DNA from: Microbispora sp. NBC_01189 | GTDB lineage: Bacteria; Actinomycetota; Actinomycetes; Streptosporangiales; Streptosporangiaceae | Direction: 5' to 3' | Length of the DNA: 64,000 bases | Assembly: GCF_036010665.1 (NCBI RefSeq) | Contig: NZ_CP108581.1 | Location: 5,575,501-5,639,500, forward strand | Part shown: positions 17,945-27,083 of the stretch, piece by piece | Layout: each line of letters starts with the position of its first letter | Numbering within the stretch: position 1 is the stretch's first letter | Translations under genes and position numbers: made by a program | The notes under the pieces: generated by a model | The model's database searches: none | What the model was told of the DNA's origin: nothing | Seen by the model: the letters and a program-made list of their open reading frames with translations, nothing else

Positions 17945-18964
17945 ATGTGGCACAGGCCGGTGAAGCCGGAGACCGCGGGAGCGTCGCACGCGCGGCGTGG
18001 GCCGGATCTGCGGCGTCCCCGCCGAGGAGCCCATGCTCGTCGCTTCGGCCCCCGCCGGTTCGCGTCCGTGGCCGTCGCGCTGGCCGCGCTGCTGGCCGGT
18101 ACGGCCGCCGCGGCGCCGCCCGACCCCCTCTCGCCCCTGCTGTCCCGGGCCCGCGCCGCCGTGCGTGAGCAGCCCGGCATGTGGACCGGCGCCTCCGTCG
18201 CCCGTGGCGAGCACGCCGTCGTCGTCGGCGCGCCGCGGCGGCTGGTCGCCGAGATCGCCCGGCTGGCCGGCCGCGCCGACCGCACGGTCACGCGGGTCTG
18301 GGGAGAGCACGGCGGCGCGGTGGTCCTCGTGCCGCGCACCGAGGAGCAGGCCGCCCTTCTGGCCGCCCCGGCGGTGGTCGGCGGCCTCGCGGCCGTCGCG
18401 ACCGGCGACCGGGTGATCGTGCAGCCCGCCGCGTTCGCCCGCCTGTCCGCGGCCGGCCGCCAGGTCGTCGTGACCCACGAGCTGACGCACGTCGCGGCCT
18501 CCGGGCCCCGCGCGGTGCCGATGTGGCTCCTGGAGGGCTTCGCCGACTATGTGGGCTACCTCGACAGCGGCCTGCCCGTTCACACGATCGCCGCCGAACT
18601 CGCCGCGGACCTGCGAGCCGGCGGTGGAGCCGGAGCGGAAGCCGACACCGCGGTCGGCGCGGAGGCCGGCACAGGGGCTGGTCCAGCGGCCGGCACCGCG
18701 GCTGACACAGCGGCCGGCGCGCCGTTGGCCCGTCTGCCGGAACCCGCGGACTTCGCCGCCAGGCCCGCCCAGGCGTACGAGGAGGCCTGGCTGGCCTGCC
18801 GTTACATCGCCGCCCGGTTCGGTGAGCGGAGACTGGTCGCCCTCTACCGCGCCGCGCTGCGTGAGGACGCCGATGCCGCGCTGCGGGACGTCCTCGGGCT
18901 GACCACCGCCGAGCTGACCCGCCTCTGGCGGTCCTCCGTACGGGCCGAGCTGGCCCGCTCCTGA
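17945..18964 (+). CDS. Secreted zinc metalloprotease-like protein (HEXXH)
   Basis: 339 aa from ATG 17945 (MWHRPVKPET); the frame is open back to GTG 17867, but that GTG overlaps the likely -10 TAGCGT (17863). An N-terminal basic stretch and an Ala-rich helix (FASVAVALAALLAGTAAAA) mark export. VVTHELTHVA (HELTH about 178-182) and WLLEGFADYVGYL give the zinc ligands and a third glutamate, as in gluzincin-like peptidases. A degenerate Ala/Gly/Thr insertion (18613-18724) sits inside the domain and looks like a recent expansion. Substrate unknown. Confidence 0.8.
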   Translation: MWHRPVKPETAGASHARRGPDLRRPRRGAHARRFGPRRFASVAVALAALLAGTAAAAPPDPLSPLLSRARAAVREQPGMWTGASVARGEHAVVVGAPRRLVAEIARLAGRADRTVTRVWGEHGGAVVLVPRTEEQAALLAAPAVVGGLAAVATGDRVIVQPAAFARLSAAGRQVVVTHELTHVAASGPRAVPMWLLEGFADYVGYLDSGLPVHTIAAELAADLRAGGGAGAEADTAVGAEAGTGAGPAAGTAADTAAGAPLARLPEPADFAARPAQAYEEAWLACRYIAARFGERRLVALYRAALREDADAALRDVLGLTTAELTRLWRSSVRAELARS

Positions 18965-19087
18965 TCCCGCTCCTGATCGCGGTCCTGATCCCGGGGCAGG
19001 CGAGAGGCGGGACGGGCCTGCGAGAATGCGTTCCCGGGCGGGCCGCGTGGCCGTGGGCCGTCCGCCGCACCGATGCCGGGGGTGAGG

Positions 19088-20197
19088 ATGGCGAACAAGA
19101 CGTTGATCGTCACGAACGACTTCCCGCCCAGACCGGGAGGCATCCAGGCGTTCGTGCACGGCCTCGCCTCCCGCAGGCCGCCCGGCTCGGTCGTCGTGTA
19201 CGCGCCTCGCTGGAAGGGGTGTGAGGAGTTCGACACCCGCCAGCCGTACGAGGTGGTCCGTCATCCCTCCACGCTCATGCTGCCGACGCGCGCGGTGGCG
19301 GGCAGGGCGGCGGCGCTGGTGGAGGACGGCGCCACCGTCGTCTTCGGCGCCGCCGCGCCGCTCGGCCTGCTCGCCCCCGCCCTGCGTGCCGCCGGCGCGG
19401 CGCGGATCGTCATGCTGACCCACGGGCACGAGGCGTCCTGGGCACGGCTGCCCGGCGCCCGCGGCATGCTGCGCCGGATCGGGGCGGGCGCCGACGTCGT
19501 GACCTACCTCGGTGAGTACACGCGCCGCCTGCTCGCCCCGGTGATCCCCGCCCCCCGGCTCGTACGGCTCGCTCCGGGCGTGGACACCGAAGCCTTCCGC
19601 CCCGGCGCGGGCGGCGGGCGGGTCCGGGCGGCGCTCGGCCTGGGCGACCGGCCGGTGGTCGTCTGCGTCAGCCGGCTGGTGCCCCGCAAGGGCCAGGACG
19701 TGCTGCTGCGGGCCTGGCCGCTCGTCCTGCGGCGGGTGCCCGGAGCCGTTCTGCTGCTGGTCGGCGGCGGCCCTTCACGGCGGTCGCTGGAACGGGCGGT
19801 CGCCGGGGCGGGGCCGCGCGGGTCGGTGGTGATCACCGGGTCGGTCCCGTGGGCGGATCTCCCGGCCCACTACGACGCCGGAGACGTGTTCGCCATGCCG
19901 TGCCGCAGCAGGTTCGGGGGGCTCGACGCCGAAGGGCTCGGCATCGTCTATCTGGAGGCGTCGGCGACCGGCCTGCCGGTGGTCGCCGGTTCCTCGGGAG
20001 GCGCCCCCGACGCCGTACGGCACGGCGAGACCGGCCTGGTGGTCGACGGCAGGTCGCACACGGCGGTGGCGGGCGCGCTGTGCGACCTGCTGGCCGACCC
20101 GGCCCGCGCCCGCGCGATGGGCGGGCGGGGCCGGGCCTGGATCGAGGAGGAGTGGGGCTGGGAACGCGTCGCGGCCCGGTTCGCGGCACTGCTGTGA
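19088..20197 (+). CDS. pimB: GT4 mannosyltransferase, PimB'-like
   Basis: 369 aa from ATG 19088 with GGGTGAGG upstream. The GT-B fold shows TNDFPPRPGGIQAFVHGLA at the N-terminus, LTHGHEASW, and the donor domain VSRLVPRKGQDVLLRAW, GGGPSRRSLE and FGGLDAEGLGIVYLEASATGLPVV with the E-X7-E motif of GT4 enzymes. By family and by synteny with fadD15 and NlpC/P60 genes it probably adds the second mannose to phosphatidylinositol monomannoside from GDP-mannose. The exact acceptor is inferred. Confidence 0.85.
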   Translation: MANKTLIVTNDFPPRPGGIQAFVHGLASRRPPGSVVVYAPRWKGCEEFDTRQPYEVVRHPSTLMLPTRAVAGRAAALVEDGATVVFGAAAPLGLLAPALRAAGAARIVMLTHGHEASWARLPGARGMLRRIGAGADVVTYLGEYTRRLLAPVIPAPRLVRLAPGVDTEAFRPGAGGGRVRAALGLGDRPVVVCVSRLVPRKGQDVLLRAWPLVLRRVPGAVLLLVGGGPSRRSLERAVAGAGPRGSVVITGSVPWADLPAHYDAGDVFAMPCRSRFGGLDAEGLGIVYLEASATGLPVVAGSSGGAPDAVRHGETGLVVDGRSHTAVAGALCDLLADPARARAMGGRGRAWIEEEWGWERVAARFAALL

Positions 20198-20204
20198 TGG
20201 GTCC

Positions 20205-21533
20205 TCAGCCGGTGAAGACCTCCACCAGCAGGAACCCGTTCAGCGCGCTGATCACGGTGGCGACGGCGACGCCGGCCGCGGTGGTCGCCCGGCGGTTGAC
20301 CAGATCGCCCATCAGAGCGCGGCGGGCGGTGAACACGACGAGCGGGACCAGGGCGAACGGGATGCCGAACGACAGCGCGACCTGGCTCAGGACGAGCGCC
20401 CGGGTGGGGTCCATCCCCACGGCCAGGATCGCCATGGCCGGCAGGATCGTGACCACGCGGCGCGCCAGGAGCGGCACGCGGCGGCGCAGGAAGCCCGCCA
20501 TGATCACCTGCCCGGCGTACGTGCCGACGCTGGAGGAGGCCAGGCCGGAGGCGAGCAGGGCGAGCGCGAACGCGACCGCCGCCCCGGGGCCGAGGACCTC
20601 GCCGAGCCCGGCGTGGACGGCTTCCAGGCCGCCGAGGTCGCTTCCGTCGAAGGTCGCGGCGGCGACGGTGAGCATCGCCATGTTCACCAGCCCCGCCGCG
20701 CCGAGCGCGACGGCGATGTCGACGCGGCTGGCCTGGAGGGCCGCCCGGCGCGGGTCCCGGGCGCCTCGGATCTGAGTGAGGGCTCGGGGCTGCCGGGTGA
20801 GAGGCCCATGGTGCTGAGGGATGCCCCCGGGTTGCCGCAGGAGAGCCCCCTGGTGCTGCGTCAGAGCACTGTGCAGGTAGACGACATGCGGCATGACGGT
20901 CGCTCCGACGATTCCGGTCGCCAGCAGCAGGCTGTCCGGCCCGGCGAGGCGGGGCACGAAGCCGCCCGCCACGCCCGCGAGGGACCCCGACAGCATCACC
21001 TGGTAGGCGAAGCCGGCCAGCACCACGGCGAGCATCGCCGCCACGGTCACCTCGAACCGGCGGCGGCGGCGTGGCGCCGGCAGGAGCAGCAGCGAGGAGA
21101 CCAGCGCGGTGATCGCGGCGGCCGGCAGCAGCGGCACGCCGAACAGGAGGTTCAGCGCGACCGCCCCGCCGATGAACTCGGCCAGGTCGGTGGCGACGGC
21201 GACCATCTCGGCCTGCGCCCAGAGCAGCAGGCTCACCGGCCGCGGCAGGTGGTCGCGGCACAGTTCGGGCAGGTTGCGGCCGGTGGCGATGCCGAGCTTG
21301 GCCGACAGCGCCTGCACGAACATGGCCAGCACGTTCGCGACCGCGATCACCCACAGCAGCATCGTCCCGTAGCGCGCCCCGCCGGACATGTTGGTCGCGA
21401 AGTTCCCGGGATCGACGTACGCCACGGCGACGACGAACGCGGGGCCGCACAGGCCGGCCAGTCGCGCGAGGCGTCCGGGCGACGTCGGCCGTCCCGTGGC
21501 CGTGCCGGCGGTCACGTCGGTGCAGCCGGTCAC
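20205..21533 (-). CDS. mntH: Nramp-family manganese/divalent metal transporter
   Basis: 442 aa from GTG 21533; the start is uncertain because no strong ribosome site exists and the frame is open further upstream through the catalase gene. Eleven or so membrane helices carry the metal-binding motifs DPGN in TM1 (about residues 41-44) and MPH in TM6 (GATVMPHVVYLHSAL), which with Asn and Met select Mn2+/Fe2+ and drive proton-coupled uptake. The loop after TM6 is unusually long and Gln/Arg-rich. It starts 38 bp after the Mn catalase stop, on the same strand, implying shared manganese physiology. Confidence 0.92.
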   Translation of the reverse strand: MTGCTDVTAGTATGRPTSPGRLARLAGLCGPAFVVAVAYVDPGNFATNMSGGARYGTMLLWVIAVANVLAMFVQALSAKLGIATGRNLPELCRDHLPRPVSLLLWAQAEMVAVATDLAEFIGGAVALNLLFGVPLLPAAAITALVSSLLLLPAPRRRRRFEVTVAAMLAVVLAGFAYQVMLSGSLAGVAGGFVPRLAGPDSLLLATGIVGATVMPHVVYLHSALTQHQGALLRQPGGIPQHHGPLTRQPRALTQIRGARDPRRAALQASRVDIAVALGAAGLVNMAMLTVAAATFDGSDLGGLEAVHAGLGEVLGPGAAVAFALALLASGLASSSVGTYAGQVIMAGFLRRRVPLLARRVVTILPAMAILAVGMDPTRALVLSQVALSFGIPFALVPLVVFTARRALMGDLVNRRATTAAGVAVATVISALNGFLLVEVFTG

Positions 21534-21571
21534 GTCGGGGGCGGCCTCGACGGGCGGGAGCGGGCCCGGCG

Positions 21572-22471
21572 TCAGGTGAACTTGTCCTTGAGCTTGTCCA
21601 TGGGGCCGACCTCGGTGCCGAGGGCGGGGCTCTGCGGCTCTCCCATGCTGCCGTCGTAGGTGTCGTACAGCTTCGGGTCGGGCGGCGGGGCCTGGGCGAG
21701 CCCGCCGAGCGGTTCGGGGTTGAGAAGATAGCCGAACTGGTGGCGGCCGCCGGGCTGCGGCCCGCTCGCCCAGCCGCCCGCCTGCGCCTCGATGCCGTCG
21801 GAGAGGTCCCAGATCGTCTCCGCGTGCTCGGCGTGCTCCTCGTCGAACAGGTCGTCGGGCACGACGACGTCCTCCAGCCCGTCCGACTGGAGTTCCTCGA
21901 TGGCCTTCAGCCACAGATTCTGGTGCAGGGTGTCGCGGGCGAGGTTGAACTTCAGCATGTCCTTGACGCCGGGGTCGTCGGTCATGTGGTAGAGCCGGGC
22001 GGTCTGCAGCCGGCCGTGCGCCTCGGCCGCGACGTTGGCCCGAAAGTCGGCCAGCAGGTTGCCGCTCGCCACGATGTAGCGGCCGTTCCAGGGATATCCG
22101 TTGCTGTCGGCGGGCAGCGGCCCGCCGCCGGCCACGATGGCCTGCTGGGGGTCCATCCCGCCCAGCACCGCGCCGACCACCGGGTCCATGGTGGCCATCT
22201 TCGTGACCGCCGTCGCGGGCGCGCCCTCCAGCAGGCGCGCGACCATCGTGGCGAGCATCTCGACGTGCCCGATCTCCTCGGTCGCGATGTCCATGATCAG
22301 GTCCTTGTACTTGCCGGGCATCCGGCAGTTCCAGCCCTGGAACAGATACTGCATCGTGACCGTCATCTCGCCGAACGCGCCCCCGATCAGTTCCTGGAGC
22401 TTGCGCGCGTACACCGGGTCGGGCCTTTCGGGCTTGGCCTCGAACTGGAGGTGCCGGGTGTGCCGGAACAT
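21572..22471 (-). CDS. Manganese catalase
   Basis: 299 aa. A ferritin-like dimanganese catalase: Glu35 in GAFGEMTVTMQYLFQGW, Glu65 and His68 in IATEEIGHVEM, and a second Glu/His pair in AAEAHGRLQTARL and NLARDTLHQNLW match the metal ligands of characterised enzymes. It decomposes hydrogen peroxide without haem. ATG 22471 follows AGGAGT. With the Nramp transporter it forms a manganese-import and peroxide-defence pair on the minus strand. Confidence 0.95.
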   Translation of the reverse strand: MFRHTRHLQFEAKPERPDPVYARKLQELIGGAFGEMTVTMQYLFQGWNCRMPGKYKDLIMDIATEEIGHVEMLATMVARLLEGAPATAVTKMATMDPVVGAVLGGMDPQQAIVAGGGPLPADSNGYPWNGRYIVASGNLLADFRANVAAEAHGRLQTARLYHMTDDPGVKDMLKFNLARDTLHQNLWLKAIEELQSDGLEDVVVPDDLFDEEHAEHAETIWDLSDGIEAQAGGWASGPQPGGRHQFGYLLNPEPLGGLAQAPPPDPKLYDTYDGSMGEPQSPALGTEVGPMDKLKDKFT

Positions 22472-22644
22472 GGGACTCCTCGCGTCGGAGATCGCAGGGG
22501 AGTCGCAGGCCTGGTACGGGTTGAGGGCGCGACCCCGCCGGTGCGGTCGATGTCGGGCGGTGGGCCGGGGGGCACGCATGAATCCCAACACAGGCCGCAA
22601 CGGGACAGCGGGAGCGACACCCAACGAAGGACCAATGGTTGGGC

Positions 22645-24435
22645 TCAGTGGGCGTAGAGCTCGTCGATCTGCTTGGCGAAGTCGCGCATGACAAGGTTGC
22701 GCTTGACCTTCAGCGAGGGGGTCAGGTGGCCGCTCTCCTCGGTGAGGTCGGTTTCGAGGATCACGAACTTCTTGATCTGCTCGGCCTTGGAGACCAGCCG
22801 GTTGGCGCCGTCCACGGCCTGCTGCACCTCGGCGAGGATCTCCGGGTCCGTCGTCCCGACCTCGCTCTTCCCGTTGGCCTGCTTCCACTGCTCCAGGGCC
22901 TCGGGGTCGAGCGTCACCAGCGCCCCGATGAACGGCTTGTCGTCGCCGACCACCATGACCTGGCTGACGAGGCGGTGCGCCCGGATGGCGTCCTCCAGCG
23001 GCGCGGGCGCCACGTTCTTGCCGCCCGCGGTGACCAGGATCTCCTTCTTGCGCCCGGTGATGCGCAGGTAGCCGTCGTCGTCGAGGCCGCCGATGTCCCC
23101 GGTGTGGAACCAGCCCTCGGGGTCGACGGCCTCCTTGGTGGCCCGCTCGTTGTTCCAGTAGCCGTCGAAGACGTGGCGGCCCTTCACCAGGACCTCGCCG
23201 TCGTCGGCGATGCGGATGCTCACTCCGGGGAACGGCTTGCCGACCGTGCCGATCTTGTTGGCGCCCGGGATGTTGACCGTCGAGGGCGCGCTGGTCTCGG
23301 TGAGCCCCCAGCCCTCGAACACCTCGATGCCCACGCCGCGGAAGAAGTGACCGAGCCGCTCGCCGAGGGCCGAGCCGCCGGAGACCGCCGCCGTCAGGGC
23401 GCCGCCCGTCGCCGCCCGCAGCTTGCCGTACACGAGCCGGTCGAAGACCGCGTGCCTGAGCCGCACGCCGAGACCGGCCCCGCCGGAGCTCTCCGCCCTG
23501 CTCCACTCCACGGCGGCCCGTACGGCGGCGTGGAAGATCTTGCCCTTGCCCTCGTCGGTGGCCTTCTGCTCGGCGGCGTTGTAGACCTTCTCGAACACCC
23601 GGGGCACGCCGAGCAGGAACGTCGGCTTGAACTCCCGCAGGTCGGGGGCGACGTTCTTCATGTTCGGGCTGTGCGCGAGCACGGTGTGGGTCTCGATCAG
23701 CACGATCTCGATCAGCCGGGCGAAGCTGTGCGCCAGCGGCAGGAACAGCAGGGCCGCCCGTCCCCGCACCTCGAACAGCGCCTCCAGCGGCCCCTGCGCG
23801 ACGTTGCGCGCGGTGAAGAGCAGGTTGTCGTGGGTGAGCCGGCAGCCCTTGGGCATGCCGGTCGTGCCGGAGGTGTAGATGATCGTGGCGAGGTCGCGGC
23901 CGCCCCGGCTCGTTCTGCGCTCGGCCAGCGTGCCGTCGCCCACCTCGGCCCCGAGCCGCTCCAGCTCGGCGAACCCGCCGCCGTCGATCCGCCACAGCGA
24001 CGGCAGCCCGGGCACGGCCTCGCGTACGGTCTCCTCGTGCGCGGCCGTCTCCACGATCGCGGCCTTCGCCCCGCTGTCGGTCAGGATCCACTTCACCTGG
24101 TCGGCGGAGGAGGTCTCGTAGACGGGCACCCCGACCGCGCCGGCCGCCCAGATCGCGTAGTCGGCGACCGTCCACTCGTACCGGGTGCGCGACATCAGCG
24201 CGACGCGGTCGCCGGGCTCGATCCCGGCGGCGATCAGGCCCTTCGCGACGGCCGCGACCTCGTTCCTGAACTGCGCGGCGGTCACCGGCGTCCACGGCGC
24301 GTCCGCCGCCGCCCCGTCGTCCTTGCGGCGGACCACGACGGCGTCCGGCTCGTCCACGCCGCGCTGGAACACCACGTCGGTGCAGTTCGCGGACGGAGGC
24401 ACGTCCACCAGCACGGGAACGCTGAACTCGCGCAC
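22645..24435 (-). CDS. fadD15: Long-chain fatty acyl-CoA synthetase (FadD15-like)
   Basis: 596 aa from GTG 24435 (MREFSVPVLVDV), with GAAGGA just upstream; an in-frame GTG at 24453 is the alternative. The AMP-binding motif YTSGTTGMPKGCRLTHDNL, then VFEGWGLTETSAPST, the GWFHTGDIGGLDDDGYLRITGRKKE block and C-terminal Lys region define an acyl-adenylate-forming ligase that activates fatty acids with ATP and CoA. The neighbourhood (pimB', NlpC/P60, SRPBCC/ArsA genes) matches that of mycobacterial fadD15. Confidence 0.93.
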   Translation of the reverse strand: MREFSVPVLVDVPPSANCTDVVFQRGVDEPDAVVVRRKDDGAAADAPWTPVTAAQFRNEVAAVAKGLIAAGIEPGDRVALMSRTRYEWTVADYAIWAAGAVGVPVYETSSADQVKWILTDSGAKAAIVETAAHEETVREAVPGLPSLWRIDGGGFAELERLGAEVGDGTLAERRTSRGGRDLATIIYTSGTTGMPKGCRLTHDNLLFTARNVAQGPLEALFEVRGRAALLFLPLAHSFARLIEIVLIETHTVLAHSPNMKNVAPDLREFKPTFLLGVPRVFEKVYNAAEQKATDEGKGKIFHAAVRAAVEWSRAESSGGAGLGVRLRHAVFDRLVYGKLRAATGGALTAAVSGGSALGERLGHFFRGVGIEVFEGWGLTETSAPSTVNIPGANKIGTVGKPFPGVSIRIADDGEVLVKGRHVFDGYWNNERATKEAVDPEGWFHTGDIGGLDDDGYLRITGRKKEILVTAGGKNVAPAPLEDAIRAHRLVSQVMVVGDDKPFIGALVTLDPEALEQWKQANGKSEVGTTDPEILAEVQQAVDGANRLVSKAEQIKKFVILETDLTEESGHLTPSLKVKRNLVMRDFAKQIDELYAH

Positions 24436-24693
24436 GGTCACTCCTTCGGGCACGGCCCCGCGGCCTCCAACGGCAGCGCCGGGACCGCGTGCGGACCATC
24501 ACTCTTCGGGTCTCACTGGACGCTACCGTCCGAAGTTACGCAGGGGTAGATCCGTCACCCAGGCGTTATCCGAAGCGTCGTCCAGAGCGTCATCGGGATC
24601 GAAAACGACGCTATCAGGGTCTCTGACACCTTCCCCTGCGCGGCGGGCCGGACACCTTTCCGTGACTCGAGCGGCGCCCGGTAAAGCCGCCGT

Positions 24694-24699
24694 TATCAT
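24694..24699 (+). promoter_or_regulatory. -10 box, leaderless start of phosphoesterase
   Basis: TATCAT lies 6 nt before ATG 24706, with no ribosome site between. The divergent gap 24454-24705 otherwise holds only the fadD15 promoter (a TAGCGT on the minus strand is a candidate -10). Confidence 0.55.
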
Positions 24700-24705
24700 C
24701 TCGTC

Positions 24706-25473
24706 ATGCGAATCCACGTCGTCAGCGACGTCCACGGCCGGGCCGACGCGCTCGCCCGCGCGGGCGACGGGGCCGACGCGCTCGTCTGCCTCGGCGACCT
24801 GCTCCTCTTCGTGGACTACGCCGACCACTCGCAGGGCATCTTCCCCGAGTTGTTCGGCGCGGAGAAGGCGACCGAGTACGTCGGGCTGCGCACGGCGGGG
24901 CGCTTCGACGAGGCGCGGGCGATGTCGGCCGGGCTGTGGGCGGCCCTCGGCGGTGACCCGCGGGAGCACATCGAGACGGCGGCCCGCCGCCAGTACGAGC
25001 GGATCTTCTCGGCCATGCCGACGCCGGCCTATCTCACGTACGGCAACGTGGACCTGCCGCGCCTGGGGACCGATCACCTGCGCCCGGGGCAGCGGGTCCT
25101 GGACGGGGAGGTCGTGGAGATCGGCGGGCTGCGGTTCGGGTTCGTCGGCGGCGGCCTGCGCACGCGGTACCGCACGCCGAACGAGATCGACGACGAGGAG
25201 TTCGCGCGCAAGGTCGAGGCCGTCGGCGAGGTGGACGTGCTGTGCTGCCACATCCCGCCGGCCATCCCCGAACTGCTCTACGACGTGGTCGCCCGGCGGT
25301 TCGAACGGGGGAGCGAGGCCACCCTGGAGGCGATCAGGAGGACGCAGCCGCGGTTCGCGCTGTTCGGCCACGTGCACCAGCCGCTCGCCGGACGCGCCCG
25401 GGTCGGCCGTACGGAGTGCGTCAACGTCGGCCACTTCCGCGGCCGCGGCACGCCGTTCGCCTTGGAATGGTGA
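24706..25473 (+). CDS. Calcineurin-like metallophosphoesterase
   Basis: 255 aa. Metal-binding motifs appear in order: DVHG (VVSDVHGRAD), GDLLLF, GNVD, CCHIPP and GHVHQP. The second block lacks the usual Asp/Asn-X2-Asp form, but the set fits an Icc/YfcE-like phosphodiesterase. Substrate unknown. It has a leaderless start and is followed 15 nt later by the SRPBCC gene. Confidence 0.88.
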   Translation: MRIHVVSDVHGRADALARAGDGADALVCLGDLLLFVDYADHSQGIFPELFGAEKATEYVGLRTAGRFDEARAMSAGLWAALGGDPREHIETAARRQYERIFSAMPTPAYLTYGNVDLPRLGTDHLRPGQRVLDGEVVEIGGLRFGFVGGGLRTRYRTPNEIDDEEFARKVEAVGEVDVLCCHIPPAIPELLYDVVARRFERGSEATLEAIRRTQPRFALFGHVHQPLAGRARVGRTECVNVGHFRGRGTPFALEW

Positions 25474-25488
25474 AGTACGGTTGGCCAC

Positions 25489-25926
25489 ATGGCTGATCGC
25501 ACTTCGTCGAGCATCACGATCGGCGCCGGCCGGTCGACAATCATGGCCGTCATCGCCGACTTCCCCGCGTACCCGCAGTGGGCGGGCCAGGTGAAGGCGG
25601 CGGAGGTGCTGGAGACGGACGAGGACGGCCGTGCCACCCGGGTCCGTTTCGTCCTCGACGCGGGTGTGATCAGCGACGAGTACGTCCTCGGCTACGACTG
25701 GGACGACGACGCGGGCGTGAGCTGGCGGATCGTCGACGCCGGCCGGATGGTCTCGGGCCTGACCGGCAGCTACCGCCTGACCGGGAACGGCGCCGGCACC
25801 GAGGTCACCTACGACCTCGCCGTGGACCTGAAGGTCCCCATGATCGGCATGATCAGGCGCAAGGCCGAGAAGGTCATCGTCGACACCGCGCTGAAGGGGC
25901 TCAAGCGGCGCGTCGAGGGCCGATGA
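25489..25926 (+). CDS. SRPBCC (START-like) ligand-binding protein
   Basis: 145 aa with the Coenzyme Q-binding/polyketide cyclase-like pattern (MAVIADFPAYPQWAGQVKAAE, then GTEVTYDLAVDLKVPM). It starts 7 nt after TACGGT (25476-25481), so it is probably leaderless, and overlaps the following ATPase gene by ATGA. The SRPBCC + ArsA-like pair is also found in mycobacteria (Rv2185c-Rv2184c). The ligand is likely a lipid or hydrophobic metabolite; that is inference. Confidence 0.88.
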   Translation: MADRTSSSITIGAGRSTIMAVIADFPAYPQWAGQVKAAEVLETDEDGRATRVRFVLDAGVISDEYVLGYDWDDDAGVSWRIVDAGRMVSGLTGSYRLTGNGAGTEVTYDLAVDLKVPMIGMIRRKAEKVIVDTALKGLKRRVEGR

Positions 25927-27083
25927 GGGTCCTCCTCTTCACGGGGAAGGGCGGGGTCGGCAAGACCACCGTGGCCGCCGCGACCGCCACGCTCGCCGCC
26001 GGTCGCGGGCTCAAGACGCTGGTGGTCTCCACCGACACCGCGCACTCGCTCGCCGACGCGCTGGGCGTGCCGCCCTCGGACGCCCCGGTCGAGGCCGCGC
26101 CCGGCCTGCACCTGCAGCAGGTGGACACCCAGAGATCGCTGGAGCGGCACTGGGGCGAGTTACGCGACTACGCCCGCGACGTGCTGGCGGAGCTCGGCCT
26201 CGACGAGGTCACCTCCGAGGAGATCACGGTCCTGCCGGGCGCCGAGGAGGTCATCGCGCTGCTCGAACTGCGCGAGCAGGCCCGTTCCGGCCGGTGGGAC
26301 GTGATCGTCGTCGACTGCGCGCCGACGGCCGAGACGCTGCGCCTGCTCGCCCTGCCCGAGGCGCTCGACTGGCACGTCAACCGGCTGCTCCCGGCGGGCC
26401 GGCGGCTGCTCGGGGCGCTGTCGCCGGTCATCCGGCACGTCGCGAAGGTGAGTGTGCCCCAGGGCGAGGTCATCTCGGCCGGAGAGCGACTGCACCGGGG
26501 CCTGCTGGAGGTGCGGGCGCTGCTCGCCGGCGACGACGCGTCCGTGCGGCTCGTCCTCACCCCCGAGGCCGTGGTCGTCGCCGAGGCCCGCCGCACGCTC
26601 ACCTCCCTCAGCCTGTACGGCTACCGCGTCGACGCGGTGATCGCCAACCGGGTCTTCCCGGCCGAGGACGCCGACGAGTGGCGGCGCCGGTGGGTGGAGG
26701 CCCAGGCCAGGCAGCTCGCCGGCGTACACGAGTCGTTCGCGCCGCTGCCCGTCCTGACCGTTCCCTATCTTCCGGGCGAGCCCGTCGGCACCGAGGCGCT
26801 CGCGCGGGTCGGCGAGGAGCTCTACCGGGGCCGCGACCCGTTCGCCCGCCCGGACGTGGAGCCCACGCTGCGGATCTCCGCCGACGAGCTGTCGCTCCGC
26901 CTGCCGCTCGCCGACCGCGACGACCTCGACCTCGCCCGCAAGGGCGACGAGCTCATCGTCACCGCCGGGTCCCACCGGCGCGTCGTCGCCCTGCCCGCGG
27001 CCCTGGCCAGACGGGAGATCTCCTCGGCCGCGCTCCGGGACGGCCGGCTCCGGGTACGGTTCGAGGCAGGAGGGGCGAGATGA
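25923..27083 (+). CDS. ArsA/Get3-like ATPase
   Basis: 386 aa. The deviant Walker A FTGKGGVGKTT (about residues 6-16), a switch region STDTAHSLADALG and IVVDCAPTAETLRLL place it in the ArsA/Get3 branch of MinD-like ATPases. The C-terminal 70 residues (LPLADRDDLDLARKGDELIV) form a small beta domain resembling an alpha-crystallin-like cap. No arsenic genes are nearby, so arsenite export is unlikely. It is flanked by coupled SRPBCC and Cys-motif genes, which suggests a protein or lipid handling module. Confidence 0.88.
   Translation: MRVLLFTGKGGVGKTTVAAATATLAAGRGLKTLVVSTDTAHSLADALGVPPSDAPVEAAPGLHLQQVDTQRSLERHWGELRDYARDVLAELGLDEVTSEEITVLPGAEEVIALLELREQARSGRWDVIVVDCAPTAETLRLLALPEALDWHVNRLLPAGRRLLGALSPVIRHVAKVSVPQGEVISAGERLHRGLLEVRALLAGDDASVRLVLTPEAVVVAEARRTLTSLSLYGYRVDAVIANRVFPAEDADEWRRRWVEAQARQLAGVHESFAPLPVLTVPYLPGEPVGTEALARVGEELYRGRDPFARPDVEPTLRISADELSLRLPLADRDDLDLARKGDELIVTAGSHRRVVALPAALARREISSAALRDGRLRVRFEAGGAR

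Noticed and set aside
18613-18724. Ala/Gly/Thr repeat in the metalloprotease as a mobile insertion
   Set aside because: It is in frame, degenerate and made of the host's own codon bias; more likely local repeat expansion than an element.
21572-24502. Very long frames that run through the acyl-CoA synthetase and catalase genes
   Set aside because: They are extensions of the catalase frame through an unrelated gene; high GC leaves few stop codons. Only the catalase part has family motifs.
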